DNA from: REEB481 sp964586595
GTDB lineage: Bacteria; Bacteroidota; Bacteroidia; NS11-12g; UBA955
Assembly (NCBI GenBank): GCA_964586595.1
Contig: CAZPHB010000013.1
Span: 14,129-78,128 of the forward strand
Reading direction: 5' to 3'
DNA: 64,000 nt
In this document: piece by piece, positions 41,609-49,807 of the stretch
How positions within the stretch are numbered: the first letter of the stretch is position 1
How the letters are laid out: the number at the start of each line of letters is the position of its first letter
The notes under the pieces: generated by a model
What the model was told of the DNA's origin: nothing
Seen by the model: only the letters and a program-made list of their open reading frames with translations
Database searches by the model: none
Made by a program: the position numbers and the translations under genes

Positions 41609-42464
41609 AAGAACCTTTATAAGGCGCAGCGCCCTTGGCGGAGCCTTCCTGCTTACTCCGGGATGGATGCGCAGCCTTCAGGCGGGCAGCCTCAAAAACC
41701 TGGTCATCCTGCATACCAACGACATCCACAGCCACCTGGATCCGTTTCCGGCCAACGACCCTAAGTTCCCCAACCAGGGCGGACTTGCTCGGATTGCCAC
41801 GCTGGTGAAACAAGTGCGTGCGGCCGAGGCAAACGTCATCCTTCTGGACAGCGGAGACATTTTTCAGGGAACGCCCTACTTCAATCGTTTTGGCGGGAAG
41901 GCGGAATATGAACTGATGAGCAGCATGGGTTATGTGGCATCGACGCCGGGCAACCACGACTTCGACAATGGCATCGACGGATTGGCAAACATGCTGCCCT
42001 ACGCCAAATTCCAGATGCTGAATGCCAACTATCGATTTGACAATACCGCGCTTGCCGGCAAGATCAAACCATCTGCAGTGGTGGCTGTGAACGACATCAA
42101 AGTGGGCTTGCTTGGCGTTGGCATTGAACTGGAGGGACTGGTTCCGCCGCAGCTGTGCAAAAACGTGGTTTATACCGACCCGGTGGCTGCAGCAAACCGC
42201 GAAGCGGAAGTGTTGAAAAAGGAGCATGGTTGTGATGTGGTGATTTGTTTGAGCCACCTGGGCTATCGCTACGACGACCAAAAAGTTGACGACCGCAAAC
42301 TGGCTGCTGCCAGCAGAAATATCGATGTGATCCTCGGCGGCCATACGCATACCTTTCTTCCGGCTCCGGAAGTGCTCACCAACGCCGAGGGCAAAGAGGT
42401 GGTGGTGAACCAGGCCGGCTGGGGGGGCTTGCGCCTGGGACGAATCAACCTGGCTGTGCGATAA
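41598..42464 (+). CDS. 5'-nucleotidase metallophosphatase domain, Tat-exported (split UshA, part 2)
   Basis: 288 aa from ATG 41598. The N-terminus MLNRRTFIRRSALGGAFLL is a twin-arginine (Tat) signal. The calcineurin-like metallophosphoesterase motifs are all present: HTNDIHSHLDPF (D, H), DSGDIFQGTP, STPGNHDFDNG and GGHTHTF. The substrate-binding domain is missing and is supplied by the gene upstream, with which it overlaps. Export folded through Tat fits metal loading in the cytoplasm. It is only three bases from meaB. Confidence 0.92.
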   Translation: MLNRRTFIRRSALGGAFLLTPGWMRSLQAGSLKNLVILHTNDIHSHLDPFPANDPKFPNQGGLARIATLVKQVRAAEANVILLDSGDIFQGTPYFNRFGGKAEYELMSSMGYVASTPGNHDFDNGIDGLANMLPYAKFQMLNANYRFDNTALAGKIKPSAVVAVNDIKVGLLGVGIELEGLVPPQLCKNVVYTDPVAAANREAEVLKKEHGCDVVICLSHLGYRYDDQKVDDRKLAAASRNIDVILGGHTHTFLPAPEVLTNAEGKEVVVNQAGWGGLRLGRINLAVR

Positions 42465-42467
42465 ACC

Positions 42468-43379
42468 ATGGATGCCTCGGCATTGATTTCCGGTCTGAAA
42501 CAAGGCGATACCAAAAGTCTGGCACGCTGTATCTCGCTGGTAGAAAACAGCAGCGGGCCTTTTGAATCTTTGCTTTTTGCCATGAAGCACCATCCGGAAA
42601 TACCGGTAGCCGGCATTACCGGGCCTCCGGGCGCAGGGAAAAGCAGCCTGGTGAATTCGCTTACGCAAAATTTCGTGGCTGAAGGAAAAAAGGTGGCCAT
42701 CATTGCTGTAGATCCCACTTCACCCTTCAACTACGGAAGTTTATTGGGCGATCGGTTGCGCATGTCAGAACTGTACCTCACTCCGGGTGTATTCATCCGC
42801 AGCATGGCATCCAGAGGCAGTTTGGGCGGGTTGGCCCCGAAAATCCACGAAACCATCGACCTGATCAAAAATGCAGGTTACGACCTGATCATCATCGAAA
42901 CCGTAGGCGTGGGGCAAAGTGAAGTAGAAATTGCCGGAATTGCTGATACCACCGTGGTGGTGATGGTTCCGGAAGCCGGCGACGAGGTGCAAACCATGAA
43001 AAGCGGCGTGATGGAAATCGCCGATATTTTTGTGGTGAACAAAGCCGACCGCGAAGGTGCCGATGCCTTTGCCGGACACCTGAAACGCCTCAGCGCACAG
43101 CAACATACCGAACAATGGATGAAACCTGTTTTGTGTACTGAAGCACATCGCAATGTGGGTGCGGATGCATTGGCAGAAGCCATTAATACGCATCATCTGC
43201 TCAACCTTTCCAAAGAGAAACAACTGGATCTGATGGCAGAAAAAACAGCGCATCTTGTTCGGGAAGCCCTGGCCAAAAAGGTGCAGGTACCGCAGATCAG
43301 GGAACGCCTGAGCAAGGAAATGAACGCGCCCGATTTCAATCTATACCGCTTCACCAAACAAATCCTGGGGCAGGGCTAA
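42468..43379 (+). CDS. meaB: Methylmalonyl-CoA mutase-associated GTPase MeaB
   Basis: 303 aa. G3E-family GTPase that loads and protects the B12 cofactor of methylmalonyl-CoA mutase in propionate metabolism. Walker A is GPPGAGKSSLVN (about residue 47), AVDPTSPFNYGSLLGDR and RSMASRGSLGGLA follow, then IIETVGVGQSE (Walker B/switch) and NKADREGADAF (guanine specificity). The mutase itself is not in the window. It follows the metallophosphatase gene by three bases, so it may be cotranscribed with an unrelated pathway. Confidence 0.93.
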   Translation: MDASALISGLKQGDTKSLARCISLVENSSGPFESLLFAMKHHPEIPVAGITGPPGAGKSSLVNSLTQNFVAEGKKVAIIAVDPTSPFNYGSLLGDRLRMSELYLTPGVFIRSMASRGSLGGLAPKIHETIDLIKNAGYDLIIIETVGVGQSEVEIAGIADTTVVVMVPEAGDEVQTMKSGVMEIADIFVVNKADREGADAFAGHLKRLSAQQHTEQWMKPVLCTEAHRNVGADALAEAINTHHLLNLSKEKQLDLMAEKTAHLVREALAKKVQVPQIRERLSKEMNAPDFNLYRFTKQILGQG

Positions 43380-43413
43380 ACCAAAACGAACCGGATTTGT
43401 TAAAGTCCTGTTC

Positions 43414-44010
43414 ATGATTACCATCATCAGCGGCTCGGCCAGACCCGGCAGCAATACATTGCGCGTGTCCAAAGCCATCAAACGCATTCTTGAAGCAAAA
43501 ACGAACATCCCGGTTTCAGAAATAAAAATTATTGACTTTGCACCTTACGATATTCCTTTCTACAACGGAAAAGACTTGCAACGGGGCCAACTCAGCAGTT
43601 TTCAGGAGGAAGTAGCTTCGTCGATGAGCCGCTCCAGCCTCATATTCCTGCTCTCTCCGGAATACAATTGGTTTCCCAGCGCAGAAATCATCAACCTGAT
43701 TCACCGCTTTGGCAGCAGCGCTTTCAGGGATTTATGGGAAGATAAAGTATTTGCCACCTGTGGCGTAAGTACAGGTCGCGGTGGACGCATGCCCGCCGTG
43801 CAACTGAGTTATGTGGTGAACAAACTGCTGAATGTGATGAACCTGCACAGCATTGTCAGTCCGAAGATGTTTGAAAGCCAATTCACCACCAAAGCACTGG
43901 ACGAAGCTGGTGGAAGCCTGGGCAATGCCGAATACGACAAAGGCCTGGAACAATTTGTTGATTACAACCTCGTCCTGTGGCGTAAGACCCGCACTCAGAA
44001 AGAGATTTAA
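43414..44010 (+). CDS. NAD(P)H-dependent FMN reductase-like flavoprotein
   Basis: 198 aa, flavodoxin-like fold. The FMN phosphate loop is SGSARPGSNTLRVSKAI at residues 5-21. LLSPEYNWFPSAEIINLIHRFG and the GVSTGRGGRMPA loop contact the flavin ring in family members. It is usually a dimeric NADPH:FMN or quinone reductase; the substrate is not predictable. It is convergent with the isochorismate synthase gene, three bases away. Confidence 0.88.
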   Translation: MITIISGSARPGSNTLRVSKAIKRILEAKTNIPVSEIKIIDFAPYDIPFYNGKDLQRGQLSSFQEEVASSMSRSSLIFLLSPEYNWFPSAEIINLIHRFGSSAFRDLWEDKVFATCGVSTGRGGRMPAVQLSYVVNKLLNVMNLHSIVSPKMFESQFTTKALDEAGGSLGNAEYDKGLEQFVDYNLVLWRKTRTQKEI

Positions 44011-44013
44011 TCC

Positions 44014-45027
44014 TTACAAAACTGCGCCGAGCACACGCAGTTTGTGTTCGGTTTCCTGGAACTCGGCGCGCGCATCGGACGCCTTGGTGATGCCCGTTCC
44101 GGCGTAGAGGTTGATGCCATCGGCAAATATTTCCCCACAGCGAATATTCACCCAAAGCGAACCTTGCTCCGGTGACCATGGCCCAAGGAATCCTCCATAA
44201 AACCTCCGTTGCGTGCGTTCAGCTTCAAGAATACGGAGTGCCGCGGTGCGCGGATAACCACACAGTGCAGGAGTTGGGTGCAACAGCGTTGCCAGATCCC
44301 ACAACTGATTTGTGGTAATATCAAAGTGAAACTCCGTGCACAAATGCCGGATGTTGCCCTGCTGTAATTCCCGAATCGCTGCTTCCTGAAAGGGGATATT
44401 CAAATATTGAAGGTGTTCCTTGATGAAGGTGCGGATGAATCCTTGTTCTTCCTGTTCTTTTTCGCCGAAAGTCACCTCGGGTGAAGCGTTTTTGGTGCCG
44501 GCGAGTGCAACGGTTTGACCCCGCCCGTGTTCCCAGCTGAGCAGCTGTTCGGGCGTGGCGCCAATCCAGCAACCGGTTTCTGCGGCGTCGAGCAGGTAAA
44601 CCATTGCATCCGGATACAAACGACAAGCCCGTTCAAACCAACGCACAGGCTCAGGTGGCAATCTTCGGAACACACTTCGGGAGGTAACCACTTTCAGCGC
44701 AGAGCCGGTTTCTGCGGGGGCAGTCGGTTCATAAGCTATTGAAATCAATTGCGCCTGAACATGTTCCACCCAATGCACGTATGCATCGCCGGGATAGGGA
44801 TCACCTGCTTCATGCGTGGATGCACGGTAATTCCAGGATTGGTATGTTTCCAAACCATGCTGCATTAGCGCCGGATCGGGTTCGAGCATCAGGCAGGCTC
44901 CGGAACGGTCAAACGGGGCGATGAGGAAACAGTGTTTTTCCGGCAGCATATCGACCTCGCGCAGTCGTCCCTGCATGAAGGCTACCTCCCGTCCGGGAAT
45001 TCGATACCAAACCCTGGCGTTGCTCAT
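44014..45027 (-). CDS. menF: Isochorismate synthase
   Basis: 337 aa. Converts chorismate to isochorismate, the first step of menaquinone synthesis. The chorismate-binding domain shows GATPEQLLSWE, ALAGTKNAS, LHPTPALCGYPRTAAL and the GGFLGPWS / LYAGTGITKASDARAEFQETEHK end with the Mg-binding acids. It is shorter than the 430-residue enterobacterial enzymes, as is usual in Bacteroidota. Its start overlaps the stop of the hotdog thioesterase gene by four bases, a pairing that fits a DHNA-CoA thioesterase in the same pathway. Confidence 0.92.
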   Translation of the reverse strand: MSNARVWYRIPGREVAFMQGRLREVDMLPEKHCFLIAPFDRSGACLMLEPDPALMQHGLETYQSWNYRASTHEAGDPYPGDAYVHWVEHVQAQLISIAYEPTAPAETGSALKVVTSRSVFRRLPPEPVRWFERACRLYPDAMVYLLDAAETGCWIGATPEQLLSWEHGRGQTVALAGTKNASPEVTFGEKEQEEQGFIRTFIKEHLQYLNIPFQEAAIRELQQGNIRHLCTEFHFDITTNQLWDLATLLHPTPALCGYPRTAALRILEAERTQRRFYGGFLGPWSPEQGSLWVNIRCGEIFADGINLYAGTGITKASDARAEFQETEHKLRVLGAVL

Positions 45028-45470
45028 GGTTTTGCTTCCAGCGGACGCACGGCCATGGTTATTCTTCCGATGCAGAGCAGCCGTTCCCGTTCATCTTCAA
45101 CCCGCACTTCCCAAACCTGCGTGGTACTGCCCAAATGCAGCGCACGTGCGGTGGCAGAAACAACCTGACCTTTAAATGCGGGGCGCACGTGATTCCCGTT
45201 GATGTCGAGTCCGAAACACACGAAGCGGCTGCGGTCAACCACAAGATTGGCCGCCATACTGCCTACAATCTCTACCAGGGCCATACTGGCGCCGCCGTTC
45301 AGCATGCCCAAGGGCTGTATGCTTGCTTCAGATACGGGCATCACCGCCTTCAAATAATCGTTGCCCACTTCAGTAAACTGAATACCCAAGGCCGTATTCA
45401 TGGTATGGGCACAGCGTTCGTTCAGCGCCTCCGGGGTTATATTCGCGGCTTCAAAAAAAATACTGTTCAC
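45024..45470 (-). CDS. Hotdog-fold PaaI-type thioesterase, probable DHNA-CoA hydrolase
   Basis: 148 aa from GTG 45470, which gives the NITPEALNERCAHTMNTALGI N-terminus typical of the family; the longer frame to 45500 is unlikely. The hotdog core has QPLGMLNGGASMALVEIVGS, with the usual catalytic H-G-G written N-G-G here, and the ALHLGSTTQVWEVRVED strand. The position of menF directly downstream (ATGA overlap) suggests hydrolysis of 1,4-dihydroxy-2-naphthoyl-CoA in menaquinone synthesis; this is inference. Having Asn at the usual His position is common in the 4HBT-II group. Confidence 0.82.
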   Translation of the reverse strand: MNSIFFEAANITPEALNERCAHTMNTALGIQFTEVGNDYLKAVMPVSEASIQPLGMLNGGASMALVEIVGSMAANLVVDRSRFVCFGLDINGNHVRPAFKGQVVSATARALHLGSTTQVWEVRVEDERERLLCIGRITMAVRPLEAKP

Positions 45471-45471
45471 G

Positions 45472-46110
45472 TTGCTGCAAAGTACTTCCCACCCGATCAA
45501 TAAAACAATCTACCTGATTCGCCACGGCGAAACAGACTTCAACCGACTGGGCATTGTGCAGGGCTCTGGCGTAGATACCGACCTCAACGAAACAGGAAAA
45601 GCGCAGGCGAAGGCTTTTTTCAACCATTATCGGCACATCCCTTTCGATAAAATTTACATCAGCTCGCTGAAGCGGACGCGCCAAACGGTGCAGCATTTTT
45701 TTGAGCTGCCCGTTCCTTTTGAGGTAATTCCGGAATTGAATGAAATCAATTGGGGTGTGATAGAAGGCGCAACACCCACGCCTGAAAGCAGTCAATTATT
45801 CGCCGACATGCTGGAAGCCTGGCGGAACGGACACCTGGACCAATGTGTGCTTGGCGGCGAGAGCCCCAATGAAATGTTTGCACGACAGCAGCAGGGTTTG
45901 AAGAAAATTATGACACGAACAGAAGAAAAGAACATTCTGATTTGTATGCACGGCAGGGCCATGCGCAGCTTCCTTTCCCTGCTCACAGGCAGCCCGCTTG
46001 CGCAGATGGATCAGTTCGGGCACAGCAATGTTTGCCTGTATATTCTGGAGTATCGGGATGAAGCATTCCACGTGGTTCTGAACAATGATACTTCCCACCT
46101 GAACAGATAA
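45472..46110 (+). CDS. Histidine phosphatase family (phosphoglycerate-mutase-like) protein
   Basis: About 212 aa. The catalytic motif YLIRHGETDFNRLG lies close to the N-terminus, followed by SSLKRTRQTVQ (second Arg), ELNEINWGVIEG and the second His in LICMHGRAMRS. All residues of the phosphohistidine pocket are present. The start is unsure: no ATG lies close upstream, and TTG 45472 is the nearest plausible start, two bases from the GTG of the divergent thioesterase. Substrate unknown; a phosphomonoesterase is likely. Confidence 0.82.
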   Translation: MLQSTSHPINKTIYLIRHGETDFNRLGIVQGSGVDTDLNETGKAQAKAFFNHYRHIPFDKIYISSLKRTRQTVQHFFELPVPFEVIPELNEINWGVIEGATPTPESSQLFADMLEAWRNGHLDQCVLGGESPNEMFARQQQGLKKIMTRTEEKNILICMHGRAMRSFLSLLTGSPLAQMDQFGHSNVCLYILEYRDEAFHVVLNNDTSHLNR

Positions 46111-46190
46111 AGGCAACAATCCCAACAAGCACTTCATCCAAAATGACATTTCTTTTGTTAGATACTGAGCAATTTGCATCCAAAATACAC

Positions 46191-49070
46191 GTGCGTTTAA
46201 TCAACATCTTGCTGCCTGCGCTGATGCTGGCGGCTAATTCAGCCCATGCCCAAACCGGAATCAGCGGTTACATTTACGGCGCTTCCGGGAATAAACCGGT
46301 TTCCAAAGCCCTTATCGTCTTGGAACAGGAAACGGGAACACTCGCTCCGGACAGCAGTATAAGCAAGTCTGACGGTAGTTTCGGCATGCGCAGCAGCGCA
46401 ACCGGGAATGTGCGTCTTCGTATTTCGGCGCGTGGCTTTGAACCCTGGGACAGCAGTTTTTCTTTGGAAGAAGGATTTACAGACCTTGGCATCATTCGTT
46501 TGCCTAATGCGGTAACACGCCTGGACAGCATAACCATCAGGGCCGTTCAGGGTGCGCGACAAAAAGACGATACCACTGAATACAATGCATCGAATTACAA
46601 GATGAACAAGGATGCTGATGCGGAACAATTGCTGCGCAAAATGCCCGGCATCACTGTAGAAAACGGACAAGTGAAGGCTCAGGGTGAAAATGTACAACGT
46701 GTGACCATAGACGGTCGGGAGTTTTTTGGCGATGATGTGAGCATGGCCCTTCGTTCCATGCCTTCGGAAGTGGTTGGCCGGGTTCAGGTTTTTGACCGCA
46801 TGAGCGACCAGTCGTTCTTTACCGGCTTTGACGATGGCAACAGCCAGAAAGCGATCAATCTTATTACCCGCAGTGGCAGAAATAATGGCGTCTTCGGCAA
46901 AGTTTACGCTGGTTTGGGCGGTGACCAGAATGAGCTCCGTTATCAGTCGGGAGCGGTAATCAACTGGTTCAAGGGAATTCATCGGCTCACCCTGTTGGGC
47001 ATGAGCAACAACATCAACATGCAGAATTTCAGCTCCCAGGATTTGCTGGGCATGAGCGGCGGCACCGGAGGAGGTTTCAGCGGCATGCGCGGGATGCGGG
47101 GGATGATGGGCGGCATGCGCGGCGGTTCTTGGGGAAACTGGGGCGGTGGGAACAACAACTTCATGGTAAACCAAAGCGGTGGGATCAACACAACCCACAG
47201 CGGTGGACTAAACTACAGCACCACCCTTGGAAAAAAACTGAACCTGACCACCAGCTATTTCTTCAACAATGGAAGCAATGTAAATCAATCGACCATTGAG
47301 CGCGATTACTATACCTTCGGCTCCAATTCACAGAATTACCTCGAAGAATCCGTCAGCAATGCCACCAATCCCCACCACCGGGTGAATATGCGCCTCGAGT
47401 TCATGATGGATTCAATGAACTCGTTCACCTATACCAACCGCTTGAGCTTCCAGAACCAGACCCAAAATTCGCTGATTACTGCGAACAATAATCTGGTGAA
47501 CAAAGAGCTGAATATAAACAGGCAATTGAACAGTGCCCTCACGGACAACCGAACTGTTGGAAACGGGAGCAATCTGTCGCAAAGCCTTTTGTATAAACGC
47601 AGGTTCACCAAGCGTTGGCGCACCTTTTCTGCAACCGTGAGTCATGACCAAAATCTTAAACATTCAGAAAGTTTCCTGAGCAGCACCAACCGCTTTTACG
47701 AAGCTCCGGACACGGTTATTGAGCTGCGTCAGGTGAGCTATGCTGACAACAACAGTACTTCTGTTTCGGGAAACCTCACGTTTACTGAGCCTTCAGGAAA
47801 ATACGGGCAATGGCAATTGAGTTACCAGCCGAGCATTTCTGTGAATGATGCCAACAGGCGTACGCTTACACCCGACAGTATGAGCGGAAGTCTTGTGCGT
47901 ATTGATCCGCTGCTGAGCAATGATTTCAGCAGCAAATTCCTAACCCATAAGCCTGGCTTGATGTATCGTCGCAAGGGCACAAATTTCAATGCCATGATTG
48001 GATTGAACGCCCAATGGACCACGTTGAACGGTGAACAGCGATACCCGCTTTCGGTAATCAACACCTACCAATTTTTCAACTTGTTGCCCACGGGCATGTT
48101 CCAATATCGTTTCAGTCAAAGCAGCAACATGCGGATTTACTACCGCACCAATACCAACCTGCCCAATGCCCAGCAGCTCCAGGAAGTGGTGGACAACAGC
48201 AACCCGCTGCTGCTGAGCAAAGGGAATGCAGCGCTGCAACAAGATTTCAGTCAGTTTTTCATCACCAGATATGGTTGGAGCAACAACGCAAAAGGCCGCA
48301 ATTTCTTCGGATTCCTGATGTATCAAACCACCATGAATTACATTGCCAACGCTACTTTGATTGCATCCCGCGACACCTTGCTTGGCAATGGCATCAGCTT
48401 ATTGCGCGGCGCGCAGCTGAATATGCCGGTAAACCTATCCGGGTATCGCAGCATTCGTTCCTTCCTGAACTACGGTTTACCAATCAAGGCTATGAAATCA
48501 AACTTCAATGCCAACGGAGGAGTAACCTATTCACGGGTACCCGGACTGGTGAACGGCATAACGAATTTTGCCAATACCTGGAATCTGAACGCCGGAGCGG
48601 TAATCAGCAGCAACATCAGCGAAAAGATTGATTTCACTTTTGCGTATTCCGCGTTCTACAATTTGGTGCGCAATACCGTGCGCAGCAGCATCAACAATAA
48701 TTTCTTACAGCAAACAGGCAGCTTCCGGAGCAATCTGCAAAATACCAAGGGATGGGTCTTCAGCAGCGACCTGAACTATACCGGCTTCAATGGACTTGGC
48801 AGTGCTTTCCGGCAGAATTTTGTGCTCTGGAACATTGGTATCGGCAAGAAATTCCTGAAAAACCAGGCAGGAGAACTTCGCATAACAGCCTTTGATATTC
48901 TTGGACAAAACAACAGTCTAGCCCGCACAGTCACTGAAACTTATGTTGAAGACCTTCAAACCCGTGTATTACAACGCTACTTCATGCTAAACTTCACCTA
49001 CAATATTCGGAAATTCAAACGGAGTGGGATGGTTCCTTCGGGTAGATCCGAGATGGGGAGGCCGTTTTGA
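46191..49070 (+). CDS. Large TonB-receptor-like outer-membrane beta-barrel protein with Gly/Met-rich loop
   Basis: About 959 aa from GTG 46191, which begins a standard signal peptide (VRLINILLPALMLAANSAHAQ); ATG 46143 is the alternative. A carboxypeptidase-like regulatory domain spans about residues 22-110, a plug domain with LLRKMPGITVENGQVKAQGE and VTIDGREFFGDD follows, then an OMP_b-brl_3 type barrel. A Gly/Met/Arg-rich stretch (about residues 285-330: GGTGGGFSGMRGMRGMMGG and more) sits in a loop, as often seen in this subfamily. Substrate unknown. Its stop lies 38 bases before the assembly gap. Confidence 0.85.
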   Translation: MRLINILLPALMLAANSAHAQTGISGYIYGASGNKPVSKALIVLEQETGTLAPDSSISKSDGSFGMRSSATGNVRLRISARGFEPWDSSFSLEEGFTDLGIIRLPNAVTRLDSITIRAVQGARQKDDTTEYNASNYKMNKDADAEQLLRKMPGITVENGQVKAQGENVQRVTIDGREFFGDDVSMALRSMPSEVVGRVQVFDRMSDQSFFTGFDDGNSQKAINLITRSGRNNGVFGKVYAGLGGDQNELRYQSGAVINWFKGIHRLTLLGMSNNINMQNFSSQDLLGMSGGTGGGFSGMRGMRGMMGGMRGGSWGNWGGGNNNFMVNQSGGINTTHSGGLNYSTTLGKKLNLTTSYFFNNGSNVNQSTIERDYYTFGSNSQNYLEESVSNATNPHHRVNMRLEFMMDSMNSFTYTNRLSFQNQTQNSLITANNNLVNKELNINRQLNSALTDNRTVGNGSNLSQSLLYKRRFTKRWRTFSATVSHDQNLKHSESFLSSTNRFYEAPDTVIELRQVSYADNNSTSVSGNLTFTEPSGKYGQWQLSYQPSISVNDANRRTLTPDSMSGSLVRIDPLLSNDFSSKFLTHKPGLMYRRKGTNFNAMIGLNAQWTTLNGEQRYPLSVINTYQFFNLLPTGMFQYRFSQSSNMRIYYRTNTNLPNAQQLQEVVDNSNPLLLSKGNAALQQDFSQFFITRYGWSNNAKGRNFFGFLMYQTTMNYIANATLIASRDTLLGNGISLLRGAQLNMPVNLSGYRSIRSFLNYGLPIKAMKSNFNANGGVTYSRVPGLVNGITNFANTWNLNAGAVISSNISEKIDFTFAYSAFYNLVRNTVRSSINNNFLQQTGSFRSNLQNTKGWVFSSDLNYTGFNGLGSAFRQNFVLWNIGIGKKFLKNQAGELRITAFDILGQNNSLARTVTETYVEDLQTRVLQRYFMLNFTYNIRKFKRSGMVPSGRSEMGRPF

Positions 49071-49108
49071 TTGGGTTGTTTTTTTTAGCGTAAAGATGTT
49101 TTAGAGTT

Positions 49109-49208
49109 NNNNNNNNNNNNNNNNNNNNNNNNNNNNNNNNNNNNNNNNNNNNNNNNNNNNNNNNNNNNNNNNNNNNNNNNNNNNNNNNNNNNNNNNNNNN
49201 NNNNNNNN
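49109..49208. other. Assembly gap (100 N)
   Basis: Exactly 100 N, the usual placeholder for a gap of unknown length. The first bases to its right (49209-49223, AAACCCAAAATCCCC) resemble the C-rich repeat found at 49642-49807, so the assembly probably broke in a copy of that repeat. Confidence 0.99.
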
Positions 49209-49223
49209 AAACCCAAAATCCCC
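49209..49223 (+). repeat. Possible end of a second C-rich repeat array at the gap edge
   Basis: AAACCCAAAATCCCC is two units of the A3-4(T)C3-4 pattern that fills 49642-49807. If the gap hides more units, the four-helix-bundle gene is flanked by arrays on both sides. Confidence 0.4.
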
Positions 49224-49268
49224 ACATTAATTTGGAATTTCTGCAGCGATTACTAATGTTGCCCCATT

Positions 49269-49643
49269 ATGATTACCGTTAGAAATTATCAGGATCTTAT
49301 TGTTTGGCAGAAATCTCTTGAGTTTACTATTGCCATTTACCGTTACACCAAAACATTTCCGCAGGAAGAAACCTATGGCCTCATATCACAAATGCGCAGG
49401 GCCGCTGTATCTATTTCTTCCAACATTGCCGAGGGACAGACTCGACATACGGTTAAGCAATTCTTTCAATTCCTGAGCATAGCCCGCGGCTCACTGTCCG
49501 AACTGGAAACACAGATCATTCTTACTTATCGTCTGAACTACATCAGTGAAGACACAAAAAATGAACTCTTGAAAACCGCGGAAGAAATCGGCAGAATGCT
49601 CAGCAGCTTGATGAAAAACCTCACCAAACCCAAACACGCTTAA
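49269..49643 (+). CDS. Four-helix-bundle protein (S23 / rRNA intervening-sequence protein family)
   Basis: 124 aa. The family signature is plain: VRNYQDLIVWQKSLEF in helix 1, YRYTKTFPQEETYGLISQMRRAAVSISSNIAEG across helices 2 and 3 (written here in parts), and the FLSIARGSLSELETQI motif in helix 3. Members were first known from 23S rRNA intervening sequences but most stand alone; their function is not known. Its TAA stop is the first base triplet before a 166-bp C-rich repeat array, and a gap with similar sequence lies 60 bases upstream. That suggests a small mobile or repeat-associated unit inserted next to the glycosyltransferase gene. Confidence 0.9.
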   Translation: MITVRNYQDLIVWQKSLEFTIAIYRYTKTFPQEETYGLISQMRRAAVSISSNIAEGQTRHTVKQFFQFLSIARGSLSELETQIILTYRLNYISEDTKNELLKTAEEIGRMLSSLMKNLTKPKHA

Positions 49644-49807
49644 ACTCCCAAACCCCAAAACTCCCAAACTCCCAAACTCCCAAACCCCAAAACTCCCAAA
49701 CTCCAAAACTCCCAAACTCCCAAACTCCCAAACTCCCAAACCCCAAAACTCCCAAACCCCAAAACTCCCAAACTCCCAAACCCCAAAACTCCAAAACCCT
49801 AACCCCC
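49642..49807. repeat. C-rich 7-9-mer tandem array, G-quadruplex-type on the minus strand
   Basis: About 20 units alternate among AAACTCCC, AAAACTCCC and AAACCCC, ending in TAACCCCC. The array begins within the stop codon of the four-helix-bundle gene and its last unit supplies the TAG stop (49799-49801) of the opposite-strand glycosyltransferase gene. On the minus strand it is a succession of GGG or GGGG runs separated by 3-5 bases, the textbook pattern for G-quadruplex formation. Confidence 0.9.

Noticed and set aside
41583..42668. 361-codon minus-strand frame
   Set aside because: Antisense to the metallophosphatase and meaB; composition is that of a shadow.
47041..47170. Gly/Met-rich repeat as a separate low-complexity gene
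   Set aside because: It is in frame inside the barrel gene and typical of that receptor family's surface loops.
46239..47198. 319-codon minus-strand frame
   Set aside because: Antisense to the large barrel gene; its Ala/His-rich run mirrors the Gly/Met loop.
49071..49268. Spacer around the assembly gap
   Set aside because: Only 38 and 60 known bases flank the gap. Apart from the two repeat-like units at 49209-49223 nothing can be called.
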